From Nephrocerus scutellatus (taxonomy: Eukaryota; Arthropoda; Insecta; Diptera; Pipunculidae): a stretch of 64,000 bases of DNA. Positions 11,977-24,689 of this stretch are shown here, piece by piece. Position numbers and translations under genes: made by a program. Numbering within the stretch: position 1 is the first letter of the stretch; each line of letters begins with the position of its first letter. The DNA lies in assembly GCA_947095585.1 (NCBI GenBank), contig OX352761.1, positions 32,455,777 to 32,519,776 on the forward strand. The letters run 5' to 3'. The notes under the pieces were generated by a model. The model was not told the DNA's origin. It did not search any database and was given only the letters and a program-made list of their open reading frames with translations.

Positions 11977-12403
11977 ACCACCAATAAAAATCGCCAAGTC
12001 CTCCGCATAACCAATGGCGATGTAGCCTGGTTTCTGTAGATCAACTAGGAGATTGTCGATGACTAGTGACCACAGAAGGGCAGAAAAGACTCCTTAGGTA
12101 CAACTCTTAACTGCGATCACAGACACTAACATTCCTCCAAAAGAGGAAGTAATATTTTGAGTTTTAAGCATGGCTCTTATGGTCGAGTCCTCGATACCTC
12201 TACTACTAATTGCTCTTTCTATTGAGTCACAGCTAATGTTATTAAATACATCCTCAATGCCAATGAACGCACACAAAGCTTTTTCGTGGAAAAGAAAAGT
12301 TCCTTATATTTTTTATTTAATTACATGATTAGAAAATTAAACTGCAATATTATCTTATCTGGATGTCCCGTATTCATTTACATTTACCGTGTTTCTTTTT
12401 TAG
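11977..12403. other. End of intron 2, with possible coding relic
   Basis: The minus strand of 12094-12276 reads FIGIEDVFNNISCDSIERAI, which resembles motif A of a Jockey/R1-type reverse transcriptase (an 'AFNN' context). If real, it is a minus-strand non-LTR fragment; support is one motif only. The acceptor TTTCTTTTTTAG for exon 3 ends at 12403. Confidence 0.4.
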
Positions 12404-12679
12404 TGCCAAAACAAGTACTCAAGGATCACTATGAAAGTGACGTGGAGCCAGACGAAACGGAAGACTTCGAAGGCGATGGTAACGAGCTGTACGAAGACGA
12501 CCAGTTCTACAAGGAGTCTGAAGCAATTCCAAAACTTTACAGCAATGTTACGAACGTGACGAGAGGATCGAGTTCAAATGCGACCGTTGTCAATAGTTTT
12601 GCCAATGGATCGTTTTCATCGGAGTCCGAGGGTGGTGTAAATCCAGTTATGACCCACAGCTCTGATCTGAGCTTAGAAT
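12404..12679 (+). CDS. eva-1: EVA-1-like protein, acidic glycosylated stalk exon
   Basis: Acceptor TTTTTTAG ends at 12403; donor GAAT/GTAAGC follows 12679. The segment begins VPKQVLKDHYESDVEPDETE, finishing the lectin domain and entering a strongly acidic linker (EDFEGDGNELYEDD). It then has a Ser/Thr/Asn-rich stretch with four N-glycosylation sequons (NVT, NVT, NAT, NGS), fitting an extracellular juxtamembrane stalk. It is phase 1 at both ends and joins the next exon as Tyr-Asp-Gln-Glu. The following intron runs 16 kb (12680-28730) and is packed with mobile elements. Confidence 0.85.
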
Positions 12680-14305
12680 GTAAGCTTAAATCTTATTATG
12701 TTTAAAATACAAAATTTTGTTTTATGCCTAAACAAAGCATAACGACTCGTAAATGATCAAACAATGAAGCTAATAACTTCATAAGAATTATTGGCTACAA
12801 TAATAATCGCCCAAAAACCAAAAACGAGTAACTACCCAAAATATTAGGCCAACGCCGGTTCATTGCGATGGAATAAAATGGACTTGTATTTTTATTTATC
12901 ACAAATTTTTGTGTTCCCACTTAATAATTCTATTCTAGAACTTTATCATGGATGACTTACCACTTACCATAAACAAATCAATAAGAGAAGAGGATGTCTC
13001 AAAGAAGTGCGTAGTTTTTGTTGAATTAATATTTAAACCAAATGCATTCAACGAAACAACTAAGTTATCACTTAAATTGGGTGCAGTGCATTTTAGTCTC
13101 CGGCTAATATTATATATTAGCACAGAAATGATATTCTTCAAGCTTTTTTTCTTCGATAAGTAAATAAAACTAATGTCAGTGTCAACACCAATCACAAAAA
13201 AAATACCTTAAAGCAGTTTTGCACACTTTGGATTAAACAGCTGAAGTCCACTTATAGTAAAAATATCGTGGACTTCATCTGTTGAAAATATATTCTTCAA
13301 ATTAAAGTAACAAAACATCTGATAGCTAACTGCTTTCTTTAGATATTCATCTTTTTTTCCTAGCATGTGTACTTTAAGCTGAATTCATTAAATTGAAGAA
13401 GAAAAAGCTAAATTCATGAGTTCAATCTGAACAAAAGAGAATATTTTGTTTCACTCGTCTAAAATAGTGAAATAAACAAACATGGACTTCCCCCAAACCC
13501 CGCACAACTACATGTTTACGTGATTCTGTACTACAGCATCATTGTTTTCTCGTAGCAAAATGTTTCTTTCATAAAAGGATGTTCATAAAAACAAAAACAA
13601 AATAAAAATTTAACGAGCAAAGGAAATTGAATAAACAAATATCTAGTTGAAATTAACAAAACCAAACAAATGAGTACACGAACAATCGATTATTTCCTTA
13701 TTGTACCATCCCTGCATAGTCTTTTTTTATAACAATTGCAATTTTAATAGTGTTTTCTTTTAGCTTTTATTTTTGCTTTTCGGCATTTTCATTTACCACT
13801 ACTAACTGACTCATAGCGCCGCCGCCGTCATAAAACGAGTCCTGAATTAAATGTTCTCGGTATGTTTTACCCTTTCATGTTCGCATCGCATTACACTTAC
13901 TCGTTGTTTGTACTTGTAAATGGGTATTTATATCCGTACTTATTCAAACTGTTGCTGATAGTTGTTCATCGTCGTAGTCGTCGATTGGCAACTCATGCTT
14001 ATATCAACTTATATCTGAGTGAGCTTTTGAAATATCTTTGAAAAACCTTTGGCTATTCAGCTTTAATCTTCATTAAGCATAATTTACAATTTATTTTATG
14101 ATACGAGTACTAACTTGAGCACATTTATACTTTAAGTGGAATTTTCTTCACGGTAGGGCATGGACGATGAAAATGAAAGCCATTAGAAGCTCTCTACTCT
14201 GGTGCGAATATTTTGCTTTTACTACTACTAGCAGGTCCTTTTAGAAGTAAAAGGTAGCGCCCAAATCGGATCACAAGGTGCTGTTGTTCATTCTCTAACA
14301 ATTTA
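12680..14305. other. Start of the 16-kb intron 3, unassigned
   Basis: AT-rich intronic sequence. Small overlapping frames near 12935-13195 on both strands have no recognisable domain and no consistent splice signals. Nothing else is seen. Confidence 0.45.
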
Positions 14306-14344
14306 TTTTTAAAACTTTTATTTAACTTGATTTGACCCCTTTTT

Positions 14345-14770
14345 GTCTAAAAATTTAAGGATATCCACATTTTCTCGGATAGCCAGGCTGCGCTAAAGTC
14401 CATGGAATCTGTCTCCACTAATTCAATTCTGGCTCGGAGTTGCCGATCGTCTCTTGAGGAGATGGCGGAGCAATTCAACATTCACCTGTGCTGGGTGCCG
14501 GGGCATAGAGAGATCCCTGGTAACTGTATGGCCGATGAACTCGCCAAACATGGAGCTACACTACCTCTTTTGTCTGAATATGGTTCACTAGGCATGCCGA
14601 TCGCTATGTGCAAACTCATGTTTAAACGGGATGCTATAAAAAAAACTAATTATAGATGGTCAAATGGTACAACTTGCACAGCAACGAAGCAGATCTGGCC
14701 CAAGCTAGATCCGAAATGCTGCAAGTATTTGATCTCTCAAAACAGACTGCACAACTGGTTTAACGAGTAG
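14345..14770 (+). pseudogene. RNase H-domain end of a LOA/R1/I-like non-LTR element
   Basis: The frame reads IHIFSDSQAALKS, then WVPGHREIPGNC and ADELAKHGAT: the aspartate and histidine motifs of the retrotransposon RNase H fold. It continues ~95 residues to a stop at 14768-14770. RNase H domains at the C-terminus mark the LOA/R1/I groups, unlike the main family in this window, which has none. Only the last ~140 codons are present, so this is a 5'-truncated insertion. It is followed after 25 bases by an AACCT tandem tail. The open frame is undamaged over this length, but nothing upstream supports a functional element. Confidence 0.75.
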
Positions 14771-14795
14771 GCGTGGGATTGTCGAGATCCTTGTG

Positions 14796-14817
14796 AACCT
14801 AACCTAACCTAACCTAA
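14796..14817 (+). repeat. (AACCT)4 tail of the RNase H-type non-LTR fragment
   Basis: Four and a half tandem AACCT units directly follow the RNase H fragment. Simple tandem repeats replace poly-A at the 3' end of several I/R1/LOA-type elements. The unit is also the complement of the TTAGG telomere repeat of many insects, though flies generally lack it. Confidence 0.75.
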
Positions 14818-15340
14818 GCCCCAAATAACATTTTTTATATCCCGCGTGTGAAGCGCGTCGCGTGTGGAGCGTGTGATGGGTTGAAATTATTTTTTTAGAC
14901 TTCTTTGAGATCCATTTTAACCAACTTTCACACGATATAGAGAGATGTAATTTTGTGAGTGCCTTAGTCGCAAATAGCATTATTTATTATCCGATTGCGA
15001 CGTGTGATGGTTGGAAATGGTGAGTCGCGTGTGACGCGTGTGAATAGTCCCGACTTCAAAAACAGATACTTATTACCATTATACCAAATAATAACTGACT
15101 GTGTTTTTATACCCGAAAAACGAAGTTTATTTACATTTTCTTGTTTTTTGTTGGAAATTTGAAACTCTGTAAGGCAAAAAGAAGTGACTCCTGTTTCAGT
15201 GTTGGGCACAATAGCCACACCTTACGTGAAACAGCACTGAATTAGTTTGAACGAAGAGCACGTGCGACACGTGCTTCCTTTGGGTACTTTTTACCCAACA
15301 CTCATACGTCCTAGAGAGCTGTCATTTTGCGCGCAGGAAA

Positions 15341-16760
15341 TCAGCCCTTGTCCAGCCCATACCGAAAAAAGTTGACCCGTCTTCTCCTTCTTCGTACCGA
15401 GCACTTACATCCATTTTTTCCAAGGTCATGGAAACGCTGATAAATTTTCAGCTTATGAAATATCTTGAAACCAATGAAATACTTAGTGACCGGCAGTACG
15501 GATTTCGTGGGCAACGTTCCACTGGTGATTTGATGGTTTATCTCACCGAACAGTGGAACCGGTCTTTGCATCAATTTGGTGAAAGCAAAGATGTTGCACT
15601 TGATATTTCTAAGGCATTTGACAGAGTTTGGCATCAAGCTATTTTGTCAAAAAAGCGTGCCTTTGGTGTCGATGATAAACTGCTTCATTGGATCTATCTT
15701 TTGGACCACTCAATTCAAGTTGTTTTGGACGGATTCAAGTCTGAAATACACCACATAAATGATGGCGTTCCCCAGGGCTCTGTTCTGTCCCCGACACTTT
15801 TTCTCGTTTTTATTAATGATCTCTTATCTGTGACTTCTAATCCAATTCACTCCTTCGCTGACGACAGCACTCTCAGCTTCTCATATAAGTTTGAGGAACG
15901 TCCCTCCACATCTCACGTGGAACTCAAACAACTTCGTATGTTAAGCACGTTAAACTCTGACCTAGACAGCATAATAAAATGGGGAGAAAACAATCGAGTA
16001 GAATTCACCCAATGCTGTCTCCTGTCGTCCAAGCGAATCCCAAATCCCATGCCATTATCCTTGAATGGCACTTGCATCGAGGAAACTGAAAATCTCACAA
16101 TTCTCGGTAAGTGCGTCAACGACAAGCTTCGTTGGAATGACCACGTATTTACCGTCGCCAAAAATGCTGCGAAATCTTTAGGTTTTCTAACCCGGTGCAA
16201 GACATTTTTCACTCCCTCTGACTTGGCTACTATCTACAAGGCTTTTATTCGCCCTAAACTTGAGTCATATCTGGTCTGGTGCGCCTAAAACCACCTTGCA
16301 TCAACTAGATAGAATACAAAACCGTGCGATAAAAATTATCGGTGAAGAAAACATTGCGAAATCAATTGATTCGCTTGAACACCTCAGGAACGTCTCCTGC
16401 TTGTCACTGTTTTATCGCTTCTTCCACCAGCGGTGCTCAAGAGAAATAGCCAGTTGCATGCCACCTCTCCTTGTATTCAACCGCAATACTCGTGGCGCTC
16501 TAAATGCACATCAGTTTACCCTTAAGCCCATCTTCGGACGTACAGTTAAATTCAGGGATTCGTTCTTCAGCCGTACAACACGTATGTGGAATACTCTGCC
16601 AAGCTCTGGCTTTCCACATCACTATGATCCACAGACATTCAAGACACAAGCTCATAGACATCTCCTCTCTTCTTCTCCTTTTCCTTAACGCCCACGCAGT
16701 GCCAAGCATATTGCCGAACATAACAAGGGTGCGAACATACAAAACTAAAGAAATTTTTAG
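15341..16760 (+). pseudogene. 5'-truncated, nearly open copy of the single-ORF non-LTR family
   Basis: Starts abruptly inside the RT N-terminus (equivalent to about 37740 of the intact element) and runs to the 3' end. One frame (15428-16288) keeps RT motif A (DISKAFDRVWH), motif B (INDGVPQGSVLSPT) and the catalytic FADD box. A frameshift near 16262 moves the C-terminal domain to a second frame (16260-16688). A short deletion removes the 'NAS' codons near 16006 and another shortens the IRSYLLD segment. The 3' end after AACATAACAAGGGTGCGAAC has no long poly-A. It lies in intron 3 of the lectin gene, sense orientation. Confidence 0.88.
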
Positions 16761-17456
16761 TATATAAAATATCGTTATCAAAGTTATTGCACGATATCAT
16801 ACACTTATTTGCAGACTCTAAAAATACGAGGAAAAAAATATTCGCAAATAGAGAAGAAGAAATTGTATGTGTAATGTATGTATGTATGTATGCATCCCAT
16901 TAACGATGTTTTTTTCAAATCTTATTCACAAAGTGGGTAGCGAAGTGCCCTCAAACAATTAGTTTTATAATAAATTTAAGCAAACTAAATGATATTAAAT
17001 TTTAATTATCTGTCTGTCTGTCTTTCTGTCAGTCCGCTAGCGGGGTTATCAATCGATATTTGTTTATTTCTTTTTAGTTTATAGATATGTTCCTTGCCAA
17101 GGTTTTAGTATATATTTTGTAACTGTAGGTAACATGTGGAAAAAGCAGTAAAAAGAAGACAATAATAAAATATAAAAGAAGAAAATATAAATGGTATACG
17201 CTTGAAATGTATGTAAATAATGTTTGTAGTTGATACATATGCCAAATGACATACCACCTATTTCAAAAAATACCTACTTCTCTATGCTTAATTTTGAAAC
17301 ATTGTTATACTGAGTTAACAAAAACCAGAAAATCTGAGTTTGAGCGTAAAAAATTATCAGGAGTTTTTAAAAGATAAATAAAATAAATAAAAATCTCCTA
17401 AAACCTAAAAGGAATACTTTTAGTTTTCGGAGAGCAACTGCAAAAATTATTAATGC
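16761..17456. other. AT-rich intronic DNA with microsatellites
   Basis: Contains a short TGTA run near 16870-16893 and a CTGT run near 17011-17035. No gene or larger repeat is recognised. Confidence 0.5.
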
Positions 17457-19165
17457 ATTGATGGTTCCCAATCTTTTTTTAGTCGCGGAGCAATTTTCAG
17501 GTGAGAAATTTCTTGCGGAGCACTTCGTTTCACTTATGCTATTTTTCGCAGTTATGTAGAAAATGCAATAACTGTTGTTAATATATTTTATTAAATTCAA
17601 GAAAACAAGTAACTTCAACGAAAAAAAACAATGGTAATTTAAGAAAATAAGGAATTCAATAATATTATAAAATTATACATATATACATAATAGTATTTCA
17701 ATAAAAAGCTCAGAAAGTAAATTCTAGTGAGAAGAATGTGCCTGTTTAGTTCTGCATAATGCTGGTACATCTGGTTGAATTTGGGACAACTGCAACCGAA
17801 TATCTGGCTCTACATCGAGACGGGATCTATATGTATTTTGTTTTGGTTCTAACGTAGGCGGAGAATCCTGACTCCTACATGTATGTTGTTGCAAACGGCA
17901 TAAGAATTATTTTGGCTTTATCTGAAAAATTTTGAATTCGTCCTTCAACATACACCAGAATTCTGAGAAAGACTTCTTTGTTTCAAAATTTGCCTTTATC
18001 GAAGAATCTGATGTCAAATCAATCAAGTACTCAAATTGCAACGATGTCAGAGAAGCTGGCTTTTCCAACGCGGCAGAGTATAGGTCTGCAACCCACATAT
18101 TTTCTTTCGCGCTAACTTAGCAGGTGGACATGAAACTCATTTAAAATATCGTCAGGAATGTCCAAATCTATTTCCTCTTTACATTCGTTGATCATTGGGA
18201 AGCTGTCTAGGTTTCGATTTTTTAACGATTTCGCCCAAAACTCGATTTTCTTTTTAAATGCTTTTACTTTATCACTGGCATCGAAAACAGTTATTGTATT
18301 TCCCTGAAGTGATACACTCAAATCATTTATTTTTTTTTAAATATCGACTAGATACGCCAATTTTAATAGCCAACGCTCATTACACAACCTGTCGCCCAAA
18401 TCGAAGTTATCGTTAATTAGAAAGGTTCTGACTTCAGCCCTCGAGACGAGAATGCCACCTTACTTCTGCGTGAAGTAGTAAAGACATATGTAGACTGCCC
18501 ATGTCATCGCACAATACTTTGAATCGTGATTTGATAAAGTTGATTATTTTCACGCTTTTGTCTAGACCTCTTTCAAGAACAGTGGCATTTTTTTCATTGC
18601 AAGGGCATGGCGGTGTAGAACGCAATAACTAATGCTGCATTCTTTTTTTTATATTTTGTTTAATTCTTGAAACGGCACCGGACGTTTTTCCAGTCATGGC
18701 CTTGACACCGTCTGTGCACACATCCACGCAGTTAAGCCATGGGATGTCATTGACAATAAAGAAATCGGCAACTTTTTGGCCTTTTCACCCAACATACACT
18801 CAATAATGTCCTTAACGCATGGCTTTATTAAGTTTTCAGCGATTGTATGGGCTTCGCCAGTTTGCGCAATTCGGAAACTCACTAAGTAGGACGCCATCAA
18901 CGCGTTTTCGTTTACGGTATTTGAGTGGTCGGTAATAATTGTTTGAGATTTTGTAAGTTCAGCGTACGTCCTTTAAAAGAAAATAGTTGGTTTGCTTTTG
19001 CAATCTGGATGAATCCCCTCAAAATGGCGTTTCATTTTTGCTGGAAACATCGAACTATTCGGCAACACTTTGCCGCAAATTACGCATTGGGGTTTGTTGT
19101 CACTTGTCTCAGCAAATGCAAGATTTAAATATGTATCATGGTACTTCCTTTTAACTGTTTTTTTT
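17457..19165 (-). pseudogene. Degenerate hAT transposase (ZBED/SCAND3-like group)
   Basis: The minus strand preserves the whole domain order of a BED-finger hAT transposase. A BED zinc finger lies near 19165-19020 (CVICGKVLPNSS with a downstream RHFEGIH). Around 18900-18700 is the ASYLVSFRIAQTGEAHTIAE segment. LLLHAEVRWHSR is at 18450-18500, and VFDASDKVKAFKKKIEFW at 18230-18300. The C-terminal dimerisation region is at 17890-17735 (MPFATTYM, a stop, ESGFSAYVRTK, IQPDVPALC). Many stops and frameshifts show it is dead. Sequence at 17457-17500 (GGTTCCCAATCTTTTTTTAG, TCGCGGAGCA) resembles a hAT terminal repeat; I could not place a convincing partner. It lies in intron 3, antisense to the host gene. 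Confidence 0.8.
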
Positions 19166-19271
19166 TCTGTATTGATTTACTACACAGCACTACGATTCGT
19201 TTTAACCAGTATGAATACCGATCGAACAAAAACTGTATTTATTTCTGTTTGGGATTCCCATACCGTTTCTT

Positions 19272-20412
19272 TTTAAATTCTCTATATTAACTTCACTTGC
19301 CCGTGGCACGGATGTCGGACGTCTGTCGGACGTCTCTCGGTCGTCGTGGAATTTTGCGATCAATTTTTAACCCACTTCCTATGGCCCAATTTTATTGAAA
19401 TTTTGCACACATGTGTATTTCCGGAGACAACACTTTCTATTAAATTTCGAGGCCCCTCGGGCCACAAGGTCGGGGGGCTCCAATACAAATATTTTGCAAA
19501 ATTTACTCGATTTTCTTCAACTTTTATACGCATGTGTATCTCCGATCGACAAAAATGTTTGTAAAATTTTTGAAGCGATCGGGCCCCGTGGTCGGGGGGC
19601 TCCCATAAAATTTTTTTTAATTATCAGTTTTTAACGCACTTCCTGAAACGCCCGATTTTCCTGAAATTTTGTACACATGTGTATTTCCAGTGACGATACT
19701 TTCTTTTAAAATTTGGAAGTGATCGGGCCCCGGGTTCGTGGGGCTCCCATACAAATTTAAAATGAAAATTACCCGATTTTTTTCAAATTTTACACACATG
19801 TGTATACCCAATAAACAATACTTTTTCTAAAATTTGGTAGTGATCGGGCCCCGGGTTCGGCCGCAAGGCCCTTATAAATTTTTTTAATTTCTTATAGTGG
19901 CATCAGATACAGTAGTACTTTAATGACTGTGTGCGGTGTGTTGTGCACAGTCGGCTGCGCTGCATGGTTTTGGTGGTGGAGAGAGAGAGAGAGAAATCTT
20001 AGCTCACGGACAAATGAACCCAGCAAATGAAACGAGACATAAATGTTTTATGCTTAATTCAACTTACTTATTTACTGAATTGTATTTTTGTTGATGTCGT
20101 TTTTTGTTGCCGATATCAACTTACAGATAGAACAACAAGTTTCACAATATTCTGTCATTTGGCGTTTTCATAAATTAGTTCAGAGCAGTCAAAGAGTTCT
20201 CAAGAAAAATGCTCGTGTTTTTTATTTGACAAGAGTATGAGCGTGCTCTAAGTGCTAAGAATAAAATGATCTGAGCATTTTCAAATTTGACATCTGATGT
20301 CAAATGTCTCTTTCGATGATTTTCTTCTACAGGATCGAGGGGCTCCCATATCAATTTCTGCGATTAGAGAATTTAGATGAAAATTTTTAATTTTTATGGG
20401 TTGTTTTTTTTT
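19272..20412 (+). mobile_element. Helentron-like element, copy B
   Basis: Has the family 5' end (TTAAATTCTCTATATTAACT plus the CACTTGCCCGTGGCACG tag). About four core repeats with the GTGTATCTCCGAT and GGGCCCCGG blocks run to ~19890. The 3' end at 20365-20412 is TTAGAGAATTTAGATG, AATTTTTATGGGTTG and a T run. Between 19890 and 20325 the core is replaced by unrelated sequence with a GA microsatellite (19979-19995) and TGTGTGCGGTGTGTTGTGC. This may be a second insertion or a different internal region. Confidence 0.6.
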
Positions 20413-23307
20413 ACACGAATTATTTCTTAGATTGTTTGTATGTATTGACTTATTTTAAATGATCATTTCAAATTTGATTGCTGCGCATTTCAGAAGCACA
20501 AAATTAACTGGACTTTTGTTATTTTTTTTCCGCCGCGGAGCACACTTTGGGAAAATAAACATAATTATTTTTTTTTGAGTGTTTGATAATTACAGACACT
20601 TTTTTTTTAAATATTAAGGGTGCATAACTACTGTTTGTTTTGGTGCAAAATTCAAATGTCTGATGAACAAATGAGATTATTATATTAAATTGAAGCGAAT
20701 ACTTTAAAATTAAATACTTAAAACCCAAGTCCCAATTAGTTAATAGCAAAAAATACAGGAACGATGAAGCTCTAAGCAGAAATGTGTATCCTTGAAATAA
20801 AACTAAATGACCTGAGCAAGGAAGAGTTTAACAGAAAATTTCAATTAACTTAAATCTGGTGCGATGGCCTTTATTGTAGAATTATTATGTCACCTATGCA
20901 GTGGCATATCTCATTGAATGGTCCTGCGAGCACAATAAAATACCCTTGACGCTCTTGATTTATCTGTAGAGTAATAAAATTTTACGTAATGCCGTAGTTT
21001 GGTCACGTATCAAGTAGTCTTAACTAAAACTATTACTTCGGTGCGCTTCCTTTAAATATCAGAACATAATTGAAATTGCATGTGCATTTTTCTGTGAATA
21101 AATTAAGCTTTTAGTTTGCATTGATGAATACAAAATATAGTTAGTTTTCTAAAATTTATAAAATCCGTTTGAGTCGCAAGGCAAAAGCTAATCATTTTAA
21201 GTAATAAAATAGAATACATTTTTATTTAAATATTACTTTGATGTAATTAATATAAGAAAAGCCCTAATCTGTCTGTTTGTAACGCTCCATTGTGAATGAT
21301 ACCAATGTGGTGCATAATTTTTGACATAGGATGCTCTGGACAAATATGTTGCTCCGATAAGTTTATCTTTTTTTTTTTTTACCAGTTATGTGGCGATGGA
21401 GTTGAGATATTTACGAAAATGTTTATGTAATGAGTCCGAATCTGGGATATGTCTTGAGGGCCTAAACATGTGTATGCCCATGAGACGTGAGCCTAAACTT
21501 TTCTCTTAATACTACTACTATCTGTTTTCTTTTAAATTAAAGATAAAAACTAAAACTATCTGGATGGATGGATGCAACCATGGATTTCATCCAGTCAATA
21601 AAGCTGTACTCCAAGACAATGTGCACCTAAACAGTAAAAAAGTTGTTTTTGTCCCATAAAAGGAATAAAGTGATCAATATTGAATAAGAACCAACTAACC
21701 TCTTCCGGATGCCTGCCCTCCTCAGTCAAATAGATGCTTTCTTTGCTTTCTTTTTAATTTTTAAGCCTGTAAGCAAAGAGTATAGAGATAACTGTATAAA
21801 TTCAGTTGTGCTTCGTTCCTCTTGATATCTCTATACTCTTCGCTTTTGGAATTTGTCTTGGAATTATTAAGCTGCTTTTTGTGTACAAAACGAAATCCTT
21901 TTGTTAGTGTTGCAGTAAAAGTCTTCAGCTACCTAACTAAAGACTGTCAAATTCGATTAAACATAATGAGCATTTGGCTTAGTTGGCTTAAGTGCTATAA
22001 ATACATAACAAGTTGCTATAGAATGTTTTCGTTCCCAGACTACTTCAAGAAGTTTCCTTGCCTACACAAGAGTAGAAGCGCTCACTTATAATTTCACATA
22101 AACCGGATAATGGTTTGAGTTAATCCGATTAAATTTAATTTACGGAAGAAAAACGATTAAGATTCTTTTTTAACATGGAATCCTAGGATGTCTGCCATTA
22201 TAAGCTTAAGCAGTGTAATAAAATGTGACGCGACAATTTGACGCGTTTAAACCAACGAAGCATTCCAACATTTAAATAAGGATAGATATCCAACCAACGC
22301 AAATTCAATCTCCTTCACTGTTGGTGGGGATGACATGTAATTTACATTGTAAGCTTATTATTATTTTATTTGGTGGGATTAAGCGCAAGCTAGAATAAAC
22401 AATGTATATGTATATGATATCTTTTAATGTGTTCTTCGTCATAGCAACTCCTATTTGCGTTGCGTTGATATCCATTATCATGCTCAAATCGAATAAATTT
22501 GTGTTTTTCTCTGCTGATGTATTGCGTGGCAATCTAGCGCTTAGCTTGGAGTTTACTGAAGCAATTGTAAGCGTAAATGGGGAGAAAACGGATCGAGTAC
22601 AGACTCACAAAATATACTGGGAACGAATCTCCATGGATTGTTAGGGACACAGCGTCACTCGGTTCGATACTGATGCCACCACCAACTGTCAATAACGCAA
22701 ATAACAAAATAAGTGTTTAATAGGGTTCCTGGCGAATATACAAGCTCCGCCACACAAGGTTAAACTAAGCGGTTCTATTGGGTCACAACTTAAGATGGAT
22801 AAAACCAACCACGGCTTTCGGTTTTTATGCTCGAAAGCGACATTTGATCCATTTGCATAATGTCTTGTTTGGAAAAGTATTACCCCTTCTCCGAAATGGA
22901 CGAATAATACGTAGTTTAATTCTAACACGAACAACAGTAAAACAGCTTAAGTTATTAGGGGAAGGAAGAATGAAAAATAAAATTATTTCGAAACAAGGTT
23001 AGGGCTTCTTGGAGATTTATTTTTGAACATATAATAAAAGTTGTTTTTCTACTATAACGTCTCTTAAGCACTATTCGATGTTGGATCAAATTACAAGTAA
23101 GAAAGATATTTTTTTTGAATATGGTGGAATCCGGCTTAAGTTTTGCTATTTAATACAATTTTTATTTTATTGATAGATTTAAGTAACAACGATAAAGCAA
23201 GTTTTGCGGTGAAATTTAACACTAACGACTTCTTTAGTCGAGTATTTCGCTTATGTATTAAAAACGGATTGAGATATCGGGGTGTATATTTATGAAATGT
23301 CATAAGG
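20413..23307. other. Unassigned part of intron 3
   Basis: AT-rich with scattered poly-T runs. Short frames (for example near 21822-22091, 22402-22644 and 22689-22934) show no recognisable domain and no supportable splice context. No transposon hallmark was recognised in nearly 2.9 kb. Confidence 0.4.
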
Positions 23308-23868
23308 GGAGTTCATTAACATTCATTCGCTTGCCCGTGGCTGGCTGGCTCGCGGACAGTTACACCAAATCCTTTGATAAATTGTTAACCCACTTCCTAA
23401 AGCCCGATTTTTTTGAAACTTGGCACACATGTGTATCTCCCATGACAACACTTTCTATTAAAATTTGGGGACCCTCAGGCCTCGGGGTCGGATTTTCTTC
23501 AAATTTTATACGCATATGTATCTCCGATGGACAAAACTTTCTGTAAATATTTGGGAGTGATCGGGCCCCGGGGTCGGGGGGACACCATAAAGGTTTTATA
23601 AAAAAAAGTACCCGATTTTTGGACAACACTTTTTGTAAAAATTTGGAAGTAGCCCCATGTACGGGGGGCTTCCATATAAATTTTTTAAAATTTGCCCGAG
23701 TTTCTTTGTATCTCCGATGGAAACACTTTGTGTAAAAATGTTGAAGTGATCAGGATAAAAAAATTTTTTTTAAATGTTACCCGATTTTATTTAAACTTTG
23801 CACATTGTGTATATCAATTAGAGCATTTACACGAAAAATTTATTTGTTGTTTTTATTTTTTTTAAACT
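23308..23868 (+). mobile_element. Helentron-like element, copy C (diverged)
   Basis: The 5' region has ATTCGCTTGCCCGTGGCTGG, a hybrid of the two subtype tags, then AACCCACTTCCTAAAGCCCG. Core repeats carry CACATGTGTATCTCCCATGA, GATCGGGCCCCGGGGTCGGG and CCGATTTT blocks to ~23800. The 3' end near 23815-23868 (ATTAGAGCATTTACACGAAA) is recognisable but eroded. Several repeats are shortened by deletions. Confidence 0.6.
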
Positions 23869-24689
23869 CTGGTGCGGATATGCTCAGAATTTTCAATATT
23901 AATAGCAAAAACAAGCTATAATACAAAACCACCAATTTAATTTTTGGTTTTGAATTAGCTCTTAACTGACTACTTATATTATAATGTTTTAATGTTTCCC
24001 CATAAGCCTGAAATAAAACTAATTGGCAAACTTCTGGGAATGTTTGCCTTTACATAAAAAACAAGCGAAGTTTAAGTGAACGGTATTAAAAGTAGTTAAA
24101 GCATAAACTTTATTCGTGAGGATGAAGATTAACAAAAAAAACATAATATTATTAGTTTCTTAATTTTTTTTTTCAATATTCCTCAATAATATTTTGCTAT
24201 ATTTTTATTTTCCGGACTAAAAATTATTATTAGGAGACAGTTAAGTCCGTACCCATACTATGATGATATCCAGGAATTGACTGATCGATGTCAATTCTTC
24301 TTGGCAGTGTTGTAAATGTTTCGAGTTTATTGTGGTGGCATAAATCGCCTTTTTGGCAGACTGGCTATCAACACATATATCAACCCTTCTGATTTATGCG
24401 TTTCTGAGCCTTAGTGCCCTTAGTGTCCTCCCTAAATGCTAGGATCCTGCCTAGCTGAAGTGAGTAGCTTTCATTACCTTGACAGAATTAGATCATCCGA
24501 GAAGATAACTTTACCTAATAGCAGGTAACTTATTACTTTTTAATTTAAATTTATTTTTTTTTTATAAAAATACATTAAAGGAAAATGTCTGCATAAAATC
24601 TAGCATTTGGATTTCCGCAGAAAGATTTATTTACCTGACTGGGAACCACATTTAAACGGGGGCTAATATTTAGCTTATATAATGTATTA
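23869..24689. other. Unassigned part of intron 3
   Basis: AT-rich, no recognised feature. Confidence 0.4.

Larger units (their letters stand above)
14306..15146. repeat. CGTG-rich dispersed repeat, copy 4, split by a non-LTR fragment
   Basis: The opening motif ACTTTTATTTAACTTGATTT is at 14317-14336. The body resumes at 14818 with TATCCCGCGTGTGAAGCG, ACCAACTTTCACACGATATA and GTGTGACGCGTGTG blocks, and closes near 15115 with CCCGAAAAACGAAGTTT. The intervening 14345-14817 is an RNase H fragment with an AACCT tail, apparently inserted into the repeat. Confidence 0.5.

Noticed and set aside
12935..13195. Extra exon of the lectin gene in intron 3
   Set aside because: No splice sites with the required phase 1 on both sides, and both strands are open to the same extent.
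14796..14817. Interstitial telomere sequence
   Set aside because: Only four units directly after a non-LTR RNase H fragment; a retrotransposon tail is the simpler explanation, though kept as a low-interest question.
22402..23002. Overlapping frames with hydrophobic stretches (for example FNVFFVIATPICVALISIIM)
   Set aside because: Short, overlapping on both strands, without splice signals or homology I recognise; typical of AT-rich DNA.
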